Shown here in pieces: positions 7,914 through 14,645 of a stretch of 38,646 bases of DNA. Every line of letters begins with the position of its first letter. Positions within the stretch are counted from its first letter, which is position 1. The stretch lies in the NCBI RefSeq assembly GCF_013283785.1, contig NZ_JABCPZ010000090.1, positions 1 through 38,646 of the forward strand. Direction: 5' to 3'. Made by a program: the position numbers and the translations under genes. The notes under the pieces were generated by a model, which saw only the letters and a list, made by a program, of their open reading frames with translations, ran no database searches and was not told where the DNA came from. Origin of the DNA: Nonomuraea antri (lineage in GTDB: Bacteria; Actinomycetota; Actinomycetes; Streptosporangiales; Streptosporangiaceae).

Positions 7914-8294
7914 TCACGCCGCCGCGACCGCCTCGATCTCCAGCAGCCACGCCTCGTCGTAGATCCCGGTGATGATGATCGTCAACGCCGGGCAGTGGTC
8001 GCCGAGCACCTCCTTGCGGATGGCGGAGTTCTCCCCCCGGTACCGCCGATCCGACAGATAGACGGTGACCTTGACCAGGTTCTCCACGGTCATGTCCGCG
8101 CCCTTGAGCACCGACAGCACGTTCTGCCAGGCCAGCCGGCACTGCGCGGGGAAGTCGGGCGGCACCTGGTCGTCGGCGGTCACCGGGATCTGCCCGCTGA
8201 CGAACAGCAGCCGGCGCGCGTCCTCGACCAGCGCGCCGTTCGTGTAGGCCCAGGGGGCCGGCACGTCGGCCGGATCCACGGAAGTGATCTTCAC
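7914..8294 (-). CDS. RidA/YjgF family protein, probably atypical
   Basis: The 126-residue product matches the RidA (Rid/YER057c/UK114) fold: YTNGALVEDARRLLFVSGQ, then AWQNVLSVLKGADMTVENLVKVTVYL, then LLEIEAVAAA. Canonical RidA enzymes hydrolyse reactive imine/enamine intermediates with an Arg in a P-A-R-[ST] context. Here the equivalent stretch reads CPALTIII, so that Arg is replaced by Leu. It may lack canonical imine deaminase activity and belong to another Rid subgroup. The start is GTG at 8294. A TATACT box ends 6 nt before it, so the mRNA is probably leaderless. The gene lies 31 bp downstream of the NAD(P)-binding protein gene on the same strand. Confidence 0.88.
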   Translation of the reverse strand: MKITSVDPADVPAPWAYTNGALVEDARRLLFVSGQIPVTADDQVPPDFPAQCRLAWQNVLSVLKGADMTVENLVKVTVYLSDRRYRGENSAIRKEVLGDHCPALTIIITGIYDEAWLLEIEAVAAA

Positions 8295-8329
8295 GCGGGC
8301 AGTATAGGACGCCGCCGGACGGCCGTCAG
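8295..8329 (-). promoter_or_regulatory. Candidate leaderless promoter of the RidA gene
   Basis: Read on the minus strand, CTGACG (8329-8324) is followed 17 nt later by TATACT (8306-8301), and GTG begins 6 nt after that. This is a good match to a housekeeping promoter with the transcript starting at or next to the start codon. Confidence 0.55.
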
Positions 8330-8964
8330 GAGGCCACCGAGATGACGTGCCCGACCGACGACCGGTCCTCGATCAGGTCGAGCACGCAGTCGGCCAGGTC
8401 GGCGCGGCTGGTCAGGAAGCCGAAGCGGAGGTTGACGTCCTTGGCGGTGCGGTAGCGGTTCGTCCGGCCCGAGTCGGTCAGCCGCGACGGACGCACGATC
8501 GTCCAGTCCAGCCGGGACTGCCGCAGCAGCCGCTCGGCCACCGCCAGGTCGCCGAACGAGTGCCGCAGGATCCGCTGCAGCACCAGCGGCTTGAGCACGT
8601 ACCGGGTGAACGGGTCGTCACCGGCGTCGGCCACCATGCCGGCCGCCCCGACCGACAGCACCCGCCGCACCCCGGCCCGCTCCATCGCCGCCACGATGGA
8701 GCGGGTGGCCGCCGAGTGGACGGTGGTCGGCCCGGTGCCGCGCGGGCCGAGCGCGCACACCACGGCGTCACGGCCCTCGATCGCGGAGATGATCGCGCCC
8801 GGATCCATCACGTCGGCCCGCACCACGTCGACGCGCGGACGCAGCTCGGCGGGCAGCCTGGCCGGATCGCGGACGACCGCGGTGATCTCGTGGGTCAGGT
8901 CGAGCGCCTGGCGGACGAGCTGCAGACCGGTGCCGCCGGTCGCGCCGAAGACGGTGAGCTTCAT
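8326..8964 (-). CDS. NAD(P)-binding oxidoreductase, atypical SDR
   Basis: The 212-residue product starts with the nucleotide-binding motif MKLTVFGATGGTGLQLVRQA, typical of NmrA/SDR-a5-like NAD(P)H-binding proteins. DAVVCALGPRGTGPTTVHS and WTIVRPSRLTDSG are further family segments. It lacks the full YxxxK catalytic pair of classical SDRs, so it may be a reductase of unknown substrate or a redox sensor. A strong ribosome-binding site (GGGAGGGAG) precedes ATG 8964. A 16-bp palindrome lies about 22 nt upstream, so it is probably repressed by a TetR-type regulator, yet no such gene is next to it. Confidence 0.87.
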   Translation of the reverse strand: MKLTVFGATGGTGLQLVRQALDLTHEITAVVRDPARLPAELRPRVDVVRADVMDPGAIISAIEGRDAVVCALGPRGTGPTTVHSAATRSIVAAMERAGVRRVLSVGAAGMVADAGDDPFTRYVLKPLVLQRILRHSFGDLAVAERLLRQSRLDWTIVRPSRLTDSGRTNRYRTAKDVNLRFGFLTSRADLADCVLDLIEDRSSVGHVISVAS

Positions 8965-8986
8965 GATGGGCTCCCTCCCAGGGTTA

Positions 8987-9002
8987 GTGAGTGTTCACTC
9001 AC
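8987..9002. promoter_or_regulatory. TetR-type operator before the NAD(P)-binding gene
   Basis: GTGAGTGTTCACTCAC has perfect 7-bp arms around a 2-bp centre and matches the TGAGTG-N2-CACTCA pattern seen with many TetR regulators. It lies between the VOC terminator and the ribosome-binding site of the downstream gene. No regulator gene adjoins it. Confidence 0.65.
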
Positions 9003-9019
9003 CTCGCCTCCGAGCCTAC

Positions 9020-9054
9020 CCGCGCCCCCGCCCGCTCGCCCGGGCGGGGCGCGG
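9020..9054 (-). terminator. Strong terminator hairpin after the VOC gene
   Basis: A 14-bp GC stem with one bulged C (arms 9020-9034 and 9041-9054, six-base loop) starts 3 bases after the stop codon of the VOC gene on the minus strand. It isolates that gene from the downstream NAD(P)-binding protein gene. Confidence 0.7.
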
Positions 9055-9057
9055 CGG

Positions 9058-9465
9058 TTATGCGACGTCCACGACCCAGGTGACGCCGAAGCGGTCGGTC
9101 AGCATGCCGTAACTGGCCGACCACTGCGCCGGGCCCAGCGGCCGCAGCACGTTCGCGCCGTCGGACAGCCCCTTCCAGAACGCGGCCACCTCCTCGCTCG
9201 ACTCGCCGCGCAACGACACGAAGAACGCGTTCTCCCCCTGGTTCCACGGCAGGCTCGCGGGCACGTCGTAGGCCATCACCCGGAACCCGTTGCCGGCCGC
9301 CACCTGGCCCCACATCACCTCATCGGCCGCGGCCGGGTCCTGCACGGCGCCGGCGTCCCGGTAGGTGATCACGGCCAGATCGCCGCCGAACACGGACTGG
9401 TAGAAGGTGAGCGCCGCGCGGGCGTCGCCGCGGAAGTTCAGGTGCGTCACCGTGTTGACCGCCAT
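9058..9465 (-). CDS. VOC family protein (PhnB-like glyoxalase fold)
   Basis: The 135-residue product has the PhnB-type VOC pattern: THLNFRGDARAALTFYQSVFGG at the start, VMAYDVPA and NAFFVSLRGES in the middle, and WSASYGMLTDRFGVTWVVDV at the end. VOC proteins use a beta-alpha-beta-beta-beta fold to bind metals or small molecules; this subgroup has no firm substrate. The ATG at 9465 follows AAGGAGA with a 5-nt gap. The gene is divergent from the WYL regulator, and a 25-bp palindrome lies in the shared promoter region, so the regulator probably controls it. A strong terminator follows. Confidence 0.9.
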   Translation of the reverse strand: MAVNTVTHLNFRGDARAALTFYQSVFGGDLAVITYRDAGAVQDPAAADEVMWGQVAAGNGFRVMAYDVPASLPWNQGENAFFVSLRGESSEEVAAFWKGLSDGANVLRPLGPAQWSASYGMLTDRFGVTWVVDVA

Positions 9466-9532
9466 GATCGTCTCCTTGAATCTCGTTCTGCTCGCAGTTG
9501 CCGCGCATCGCGACGAGTTCACAGTCGCAGGG

Positions 9533-9557
9533 GTAGCGGACAGGGTGTGTCCGCTAC
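9533..9557. promoter_or_regulatory. 25-bp palindromic operator, WYL regulator/VOC gene
   Basis: GTAGCGGACA and TGTCCGCTAC are perfect 10-bp inverted arms around GGGTG. The site ends 10 bp before the WYL regulator start (9568) and lies about 70 bp upstream of the VOC gene. It is well placed for autoregulation and control of the divergent gene. Confidence 0.7.
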
Positions 9558-9567
9558 TTCGGGCACG

Positions 9568-10614
9568 ATGGAGAACATGCCGAAGACCTCAGCGCGCCTG
9601 CTGGCGCTGCTCTCGCTGCTGCAGGCACGCCGGGACTGGCCGGGCACGCTGCTGGCCGAACGGCTGGACGTCAGCACCCGCACCGTGCGGCGCGACGTCG
9701 ACCGCCTGCGCGAGCTGGGCTACCCCATCGCGACGAGCAAGGGGCCGGACGGCGGGTACCGGCTGGACGCGGGGGCGGACCTGCCGCCGCTGCTGTTCGA
9801 CGACGAGCAGGCGGTCGCCCTGGCCATCGCGCTCCAGACCACCGCCGCCACCGGTTCCACTTCTGGTTCCGGCATCGCGGAGGCGGCGGCGCGGGCGCTC
9901 AACACGGTCAGGCAGGTCATGCCCGCCCGGCTGCGTCACCGGATCGACGCGCTCCAGGTCACCGTCGTCGAGCCGCCCGCCGCCCGGCCTGAGCCCGGGC
10001 CCGCCGGCGACGTGCTGGTGGCGCTCGGCGCGGCCGTCCACGCCCGCCAGGAACTGCGCTTCGACCACACCCCCGCGACGGCGACCGGCGCCGAGCCCGC
10101 GCCCGGGGGCGGGCTGGTTCCGCCGCGCCGGGTGCAGCCGCACCACCTCGTCACCTGGCGCGGCCGCTGGTACCTCCTCGCCTGGGACCTCGACCGCGCG
10201 GACTGGCGCATCTTCCGCGCCGACCGGATCACCCCGCGCACCCCCTTGGGCCCGCGCTTCACCCCGCGTGAGCTGCCGGGCGACGGCGCGTCCGGTGGAG
10301 TGGCCGGCTTCGTGACCGGCAGGTTCCGCGGCTCCGACGGCTCGGCGGGGCCGGACGGCTGGCCCTGCCGCGGCGAGGTGATCCTCGACCGGCCGGCCGC
10401 CGAGGTGTCGCGCTACAGCCGCGACGCCGTCGTCGAGGACCTCGGCGGCGACCGCTGCAGGCTCGTCCTGGGCTCGTGGTCCTGGGTGGGACTGGCCGCC
10501 GCGCTCGGCAGGTTCGACGCCCGCATCGAGGTCGTCGGACCGGACGAGCTCAGGGCCGCCTTCGCCCGCCTGGCCGGCCGCTACGCCGACGCCGCCGCCC
10601 GCGCGCCCAGGTAG
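9568..10614 (+). CDS. WYL-domain transcriptional regulator (YafY-like)
   Basis: About 348 residues. An N-terminal HTH_11-type winged helix (ARLLALLSLLQARRDWPG, then LDVSTRTVRRDVDRLRELGY) is followed by PDGGYRL. The WYL domain contains PHHLVTWRGRWYLLAWDLDR and WRIFRADRI, and the WCX-type C-terminal domain follows. WYL regulators sense small molecules or nucleic-acid ligands through the Trp-Tyr-Leu pocket. The start is ATG 9568 or ATG 9577; neither has an ideally spaced ribosome-binding site. The gene is divergent from a VOC protein with a shared 25-bp palindrome. Its last 34 bp overlap the convergent MerR-type gene. Confidence 0.9.
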   Translation: MENMPKTSARLLALLSLLQARRDWPGTLLAERLDVSTRTVRRDVDRLRELGYPIATSKGPDGGYRLDAGADLPPLLFDDEQAVALAIALQTTAATGSTSGSGIAEAAARALNTVRQVMPARLRHRIDALQVTVVEPPAARPEPGPAGDVLVALGAAVHARQELRFDHTPATATGAEPAPGGGLVPPRRVQPHHLVTWRGRWYLLAWDLDRADWRIFRADRITPRTPLGPRFTPRELPGDGASGGVAGFVTGRFRGSDGSAGPDGWPCRGEVILDRPAAEVSRYSRDAVVEDLGGDRCRLVLGSWSWVGLAAALGRFDARIEVVGPDELRAAFARLAGRYADAAARAPR

Positions 10615-11339
10615 GCGTCGAGCCCGGCCGCGGCCGTCAGCATCGCCAGGCCCCGGGCCGTCAGGCGTTCGCGCCAGCCGCTCAGCGTGGACTCCAGCGG
10701 CTCCAGCCCGCCCGCCTCGCGGATCCGCGCCACCAGCGCGGCGATCTGCTCCAGCGGATATCCGCCACGTCTGAGCTGGTGGGCCAGGCGGGCATCCCGG
10801 ACGTCGGCCGCGGCGTAGACGCGATACCCGGTCTGGCGATCACGCTCAGGACGCACGATGCCGGCCCGCTCCCACTTGCGCAGCGTGGCGGGCCGCAGGC
10901 CGAGCCTGCGCGCCAGCGGCCCGATGAAGGTGACGCCCGACGTGCCGCCCGGCCCCGGTTCCGCGCCGCGCTCCGGGCCGGACGGCCGAGGCGGCGCGCC
11001 CGGCTCGGACCGTGACAGGTCGCGTAGCGCCCGCTCCACGGCGGCGAGGGTCCGGCGGTCGTCCAGGAGTTGCACGTGGCTCTCGTCGATCAGCCGCAGG
11101 GCCTCCTCGTCCGCGCCCCGGTTGACCGCCTGCATGATCGCGGTGGCCGTGGCGTGCCCGTGCGCCGGCACCAGGACGACGAACGCGCGCAGCGCCTCGG
11201 CGTGCACCCCCGTGTAGACGCGGTAGCCGGACGGCGAACGCCCGGCGGGCGGCAGGATGCCGGCCTCCTCGTAGTTGCGCACCGCCTGCGTGGACAGGCC
11301 GTGCTCGCGCGCCAGGTCGACAGGACGCAGACGAGCCAT
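10581..11339 (-). CDS. Tandem-MerR (TioE-like) transcriptional regulator
   Basis: The 252-residue product has two MerR-type HTH modules. The first is at about 4-45 (LRPVDLAREHGLSTQAVRNY, then SGYRVYTG); the second is after residue 140 (LARRLGLRPATLRKWERAGI, then TGYRVYAAADV). A Pro/Gly-rich linker joins them. This double-MerR layout is that of the TioE family, named from the thiocoraline cluster. The ATG at 11339 follows GGGTGG. It is divergent from an erythromycin-esterase homologue, so antibiotic-responsive control of that gene is plausible. The 3' end overlaps the convergent WYL gene by 34 bp. Confidence 0.87.
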   Translation of the reverse strand: MARLRPVDLAREHGLSTQAVRNYEEAGILPPAGRSPSGYRVYTGVHAEALRAFVVLVPAHGHATATAIMQAVNRGADEEALRLIDESHVQLLDDRRTLAAVERALRDLSRSEPGAPPRPSGPERGAEPGPGGTSGVTFIGPLARRLGLRPATLRKWERAGIVRPERDRQTGYRVYAAADVRDARLAHQLRRGGYPLEQIAALVARIREAGGLEPLESTLSGWRERLTARGLAMLTAAAGLDAYLGARAAASA

Positions 11340-11352
11340 GACACCACCCACG

Positions 11353-11430
11353 GGTTGAAGGCCGCACCCGGCAGGACACCGGAAACCGCGCAGAAGTCTA
11401 CACAGGAGGTTCAACGATACGGTTGAAGGC
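11353..11430. promoter_or_regulatory. Repeated GTTGAA half-sites between the MerR and esterase genes
   Basis: GGTTGAAGGC occurs at 11353-11362 and again at 11421-11430. The second copy pairs with TTCAAC at 11410-11415 as an inverted repeat (TTCAAC-N6-GTTGAA). MerR-family dimers bind inverted repeats in the promoter spacer, so these are candidate sites for the divergent tandem-MerR regulator. Confidence 0.45.
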
Positions 11431-11469
11431 ACAGGTCAGCCCACACCAGCGAAGGGAACGGCGACCACC

Positions 11470-12717
11470 ATGGCCACCACCTCAGCGATCATCGCCGCCG
11501 CCCGCGCCTTTCACGGAGAAGACGTCGGCCCGGCGATCTCCGGACTCCTGGGCACGCTCCGGGAGCGCCCGCGCGTGCTCGGCCTCGGCGAGCCCACCCA
11601 CCGCGAGGACGCGCTGCCGCGCCTGCGCAACGAGCTGTTCCACCACCTGGCCGAGCACGAGGGCTACCGGTCGATCGCCCTGGAGAGCGACTGCCTGGCC
11701 GCCCTGACGGTCGACGCCTACGTCACGGGAGGCGAAGACACCTCGGACGAAGACAGCCTGGACGACGTCATGCGCCGCGGCTTCAACCATGAGCTCGGCG
11801 AGTATCCGGCCAACCGCGAGCTCGTCCGCTGGATGCGCGAGCACAACCGCGACCTGCCGCGGGAACGCCGGCTGCGCTTCTTCGGCTTCGACGCCCCGAT
11901 CGAGATCATGGGCCCGGACAGCCCGCGCACCGCCCTGGCCGGGCTGTACGGGCACCTCGCCCCGCACGTCCCCGCCGACCTGCTGACCTGCACGTGGGCC
12001 GAGATCGACGAGCTGATCGGCGACGACGCCCGCTGGAGCGACCCGGCCGCGGCGATGGACCCGTCCAGGTCGGTGGGCCGCTCGGCGGAAGCAGTGCGGC
12101 TGCGGCTCATCGCCGACGACCTGGCGGCGCTGCTGCAGGCGCAGACACCGCACCTGATCAGCGCGACCTCGCGCGAGCAGTGGTGGCGGGCGGCCCTGCA
12201 CGCCCGTACGGCGACAGGCCTGATGCGCTACCACGCCTCGATGGCCGACCCGGCGCAGGCCCGCGTGGGACGGCTGATGGGCATGCGCGACGCGATGATG
12301 GCCGACAACCTCACCGCCGTCGCGCACGCCCACGGCCCCACGCTGGCCTTCGCGCACAACCGGCACCTGCAGCGCGAGCTGAGCCGGTGGCGGCTGGCCG
12401 ACATGGACCTGGAGTGGTGGAGCGCCGGGGCGATCGTCCAGGAGCGGCTTCCCGGCCGGTACGCGTTCGTCGCCACCACGGTGGGGGCCGCGCCGCACCT
12501 GAAGCTCGACGTCCCGCCGCCGGACACGCTCGAAGGGCTGCTGTACGGGCTGCCGGACGGCCGTCACGTGCTCGACGGCGCCCGCCTGTCCGCCGCCCTG
12601 GCCGGGACCGGGCTGAACACGCGCACGACGGACAACCACGGCTACTTCCCGCTGGACCCCGCCCACCTGCCCGGCCTGGACGGCATCGTCTTCGTCAAGG
12701 ACCTCGACCCGAGCTGA
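11470..12717 (+). CDS. Erythromycin esterase family protein
   Basis: The 415-residue product has the family landmarks: RVLGLGEPTHREDALPRLRN (about 35-54), SIALESDCLAA, FFGFDAPIEI and LAFAHNRHLQRE near residue 295. In EreA/EreB-like enzymes the Glu and His of GEPTH, the Glu of ALES and the His of AHN.H form the catalytic site. These hydrolases open the macrolide lactone ring, but many homologues (succinoglycan-biosynthesis-like) have other or unknown substrates. Resistance is therefore inference. The ATG at 11470 has a GAAGGGAA stretch about 11 nt upstream. It is divergent from a tandem-MerR regulator with repeated candidate sites between them. Confidence 0.88.
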   Translation: MATTSAIIAAARAFHGEDVGPAISGLLGTLRERPRVLGLGEPTHREDALPRLRNELFHHLAEHEGYRSIALESDCLAALTVDAYVTGGEDTSDEDSLDDVMRRGFNHELGEYPANRELVRWMREHNRDLPRERRLRFFGFDAPIEIMGPDSPRTALAGLYGHLAPHVPADLLTCTWAEIDELIGDDARWSDPAAAMDPSRSVGRSAEAVRLRLIADDLAALLQAQTPHLISATSREQWWRAALHARTATGLMRYHASMADPAQARVGRLMGMRDAMMADNLTAVAHAHGPTLAFAHNRHLQRELSRWRLADMDLEWWSAGAIVQERLPGRYAFVATTVGAAPHLKLDVPPPDTLEGLLYGLPDGRHVLDGARLSAALAGTGLNTRTTDNHGYFPLDPAHLPGLDGIVFVKDLDPS

Positions 12718-12736
12718 CCACCCGGCGGGCGTCAGC
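12713..12736. terminator. Shared hairpin carrying both convergent stop codons
   Basis: GCTGAC (12713-12718) and GTCAGC (12731-12736) form a short stem around a GC-rich loop. Each arm contains the stop codon of one of the two converging genes. Confidence 0.45.
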
Positions 12737-13319
12737 GCATGGCGGCCTGGGCGCGTTCGGCCAGGACCCGGGCCAGATCCACCACGACCGCGCGCCGCCT
12801 GGCGATCGCCCGCTCGGCGTCGTCCTCGTCCAGCAGCAGCCGCCGCAGTTGCGGCACCGCGAAGTTCCACGCCACCAGCCCCAGGATGGTGAACAGCCAG
12901 TCCTGGGCGGTGCGCGCATCGGACATGCCCGCCGCCATCAGGCCGTCCACGTGGTCGCGGTAGGAGTCCTTGCGCTCACGCTCGCCCTCGACCGGGCCGT
13001 CGCCGACCTCCAGGCCCTCCCACAGCAGCAGCCGGAGCAGCTCAGGGTTCTCGTGGTACCAGTCGTAGAGCAGGCCGACCGACTCGGGCAGCGTGCTCGG
13101 GTCGAGGGTGACGGCGTGGCAGATCTCGTCCAGCTTGGCGCGCACGACCGCGCCGAACAGCTTCTCCTTGCCGCCGAAGTACAGGTAGATGGCCTGCTTG
13201 TTGGCCTGGGCGGCGGTCGCGATGCGGTCGATTCTGGCCCCGGCCAGGCCGTGGGCGGCGAACTCCGCGGTGGCGGCCGTGAAGATGCGTTGCCTGGTCG
13301 CCTCCGCGTCGTACGTCAT
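12732..13319 (-). CDS. TetR family transcriptional regulator
   Basis: The 195-residue product has a TetR_N helix-turn-helix: ATRQRIFTAATAEFAAHGL, then IDRIATAAQANKQAIYLYFG near residues 28-47. An all-helical ligand-binding domain follows (LYDWYHENPELLRLLLWEG). The start is ATG 13319; TTTAAT lies 6 nt upstream, so the mRNA may be leaderless. It is divergent from the SDR gene, and two copies of a CAACTG-N2-TGGTTTA element sit in the gap. It very probably represses itself and the SDR gene. The ligand is unknown. Confidence 0.92.
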   Translation of the reverse strand: MTYDAEATRQRIFTAATAEFAAHGLAGARIDRIATAAQANKQAIYLYFGGKEKLFGAVVRAKLDEICHAVTLDPSTLPESVGLLYDWYHENPELLRLLLWEGLEVGDGPVEGERERKDSYRDHVDGLMAAGMSDARTAQDWLFTILGLVAWNFAVPQLRRLLLDEDDAERAIARRRAVVVDLARVLAERAQAAMR

Positions 13320-13327
13320 GACGAAAT

Positions 13328-13342
13328 TAAACCATCCAGTTG
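13328..13342 (-). promoter_or_regulatory. TetR operator copy 1
   Basis: On the minus strand this reads CAACTGGATGGTTTA, matching the second copy in 13 of 15 positions. It overlaps the TTTAAT -10-like box of the tetR gene (13331-13326). Confidence 0.55.
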
Positions 13343-13378
13343 ACACGGGCCGGTCCGCTGCGGGAAGGTCACAGTGCT

Positions 13379-13398
13379 TAAACCAACTGTCTGGTTTA
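13379..13398 (+). promoter_or_regulatory. TetR operator copy 2
   Basis: TAAACCA (13379-13385) and TGGTTTA (13392-13398) are perfect 7-bp arms around ACTGTC. The 15-bp core CAACTGTCTGGTTTA repeats copy 1 in the opposite orientation. It lies about 20 bp before the SDR start. Confidence 0.65.
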
Positions 13399-13417
13399 TT
13401 CCGTCCCAGGAGGAATC

Positions 13418-14200
13418 ATGTCCATGACGGCTCTCGCTCCCATGCCGGTGTCCTCGCCCCTGCCGTCCGCGCTGGCCGGGCGGACCGCGGTGATCGTCGG
13501 CGGCAGCTCGGGCATCGGGCTGGCCGCGGGACGGCTGCTGGCCTCGGTCGGCGCCCGCGTGGTGCTGGTGGCCAGGGAGGCCGCCCGCCTGGAGTCCGCG
13601 GTCGCCGGCGTCCGCGCGGCGGGTGGCGCTCAGGTGCTCGGCCTGAGCGCGGACTCGGCCCGCGAAGAGGCCCTTGAGCAGGTGTTCGAGCAGGCGGGAA
13701 GCGTCGACCACGTGCTCGTGACGGCGGGCGCGTTCGCCATGGGCGCGCTGCTCGACACCCCGCGCGAGCAGGTTCAGGAGGCTGTCGACAGCCGCCTCTG
13801 GAGCGCCTACGCGGCGGCCAGGGTGGCGGCGCGGCACCTGCCCGCGGGCGGATCGATCACCTTCAGCTCCGGGCTGTACGCGGTGCGGCCCGTCCCCGGG
13901 GTGCCGGCCGCCATCGCCAGTGTCGCGGCCGTGGAAGGGCTCACCCGGGCCCTGGCCGTGGAGCTGGCGCCGCGCCGGCTGCGCGTCAACGCGCTGCGCT
14001 ACGGCATCGTGGACACGCCGATGTCGCGCGGCGCCTTCGGCCTCGACGGCGACGAGGCCGTCGCCGAGGCGGGACGGTCGTCGCTGATCGGCCGCTTCGG
14101 CACCGCGGACGAGGCGGCCGCGGCCGCCCTGTTCCTCATGGCCAACAACTTCATGACCGGAGCCGTGCTCGACGTCGACGGCGGCGCCGGCCTGGCCTGA
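13418..14200 (+). CDS. SDR-fold protein lacking the catalytic Tyr and Lys
   Basis: The 260-residue product has the SDR nucleotide motif AVIVGGSSGIGLAAGRLLAS (about 24-43), VTAGAFA in place of NNAG, the Ser region ITFSSGLY, and the C-terminal FMTGAVLDVDGGAGL. The usual Y-x-x-x-K before AAVEGLTRALAVELAP is replaced: the aligned stretch is PAAIASVAAVEGL, giving Ala for Tyr and Val for Lys. Oxidoreductase activity is therefore doubtful. It could be a divergent SDR subclass or a binding protein. The ATG at 13418 follows AGGAGG with ideal spacing. It is controlled from a two-site TetR operator and followed by a strong terminator. Confidence 0.88.
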   Translation: MSMTALAPMPVSSPLPSALAGRTAVIVGGSSGIGLAAGRLLASVGARVVLVAREAARLESAVAGVRAAGGAQVLGLSADSAREEALEQVFEQAGSVDHVLVTAGAFAMGALLDTPREQVQEAVDSRLWSAYAAARVAARHLPAGGSITFSSGLYAVRPVPGVPAAIASVAAVEGLTRALAVELAPRRLRVNALRYGIVDTPMSRGAFGLDGDEAVAEAGRSSLIGRFGTADEAAAAALFLMANNFMTGAVLDVDGGAGLA

Positions 14201-14204
14201 CCGT

Positions 14205-14237
14205 CCGGGCGCCGGGGTCCTGAGCCCCGGCGCCCGG
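14205..14237. terminator. Strong bidirectional terminator hairpin
   Basis: CCGGGCGCCGGGG and CCCCGGCGCCCGG form a perfect 13-bp stem with a 7-nt loop (TCCTGAG). It lies between the convergent SDR and VOC genes. Confidence 0.8.
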
Positions 14238-14246
14238 AGGCGGTGG

Positions 14247-14645
14247 TCACGGCAGGTTGAGCTGCCAGGAGACGCCGTACCTGTCGTTCAGCCAGCCGAA
14301 CTTCGTGCTGAACCCGTGGTCGCCCGGCGCCATCAGCGTCTCGCCGCCCTCGTGCAGCGCCGCCCACAGCCGGTCGAACTCCGCCTCGGAGTCGACCGTC
14401 ACGTACAGCGAGATCGACGGCGTGAAGCCGAAACCGTGCTGCACCGGGCTGTCGATGCACATGTAGTCGCGGCCCGCCAGCCGGAACGCGGCGTGCCGCA
14501 CGCTGCCCTCGGCGCCGGCCTCGTCCGGGCCGTAGTGGCCGACGTCCACCACCTTGGCGTCGTCGAACAGCGACACGTAGAACGTCATGGCCTCCTCGGC
14601 CTTGCCGTCCTGGAACATGAGGAAAGTGGCGATCTGCTGAGTCAT
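14247..14645 (-). CDS. VOC family protein (PhnB-like)
   Basis: The 132-residue product begins TQQIATFLMFQDGKAEEAMT and carries FYVSLFDDAKV, FRLAGRDYMCIDSP, PSISLYVTVDSEAEFDRLW and the end STKFGWLNDRYGVSWQLNLP, the PhnB-type VOC pattern. Substrate unknown. It is the last gene of an ArsR-SRPBCC-VOC operon; its ATG overlaps the stop of the SRPBCC gene (ATGA), which indicates translational coupling. This three-gene arrangement recurs in actinobacteria. Confidence 0.9.
   Translation of the reverse strand: MTQQIATFLMFQDGKAEEAMTFYVSLFDDAKVVDVGHYGPDEAGAEGSVRHAAFRLAGRDYMCIDSPVQHGFGFTPSISLYVTVDSEAEFDRLWAALHEGGETLMAPGDHGFSTKFGWLNDRYGVSWQLNLP

Noticed and set aside
8347..9567. Long plus-strand frame leading into the WYL regulator
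   Set aside because: The upstream part is antisense to the NAD(P)-binding and VOC genes and shows no domain; only the part after 9568 has the regulator fold.
11401..11430. Possible classical promoter with -10 GATACG for the esterase gene
   Set aside because: No -35 hexamer at an acceptable distance; only the GTTGAA repeats are supportable.
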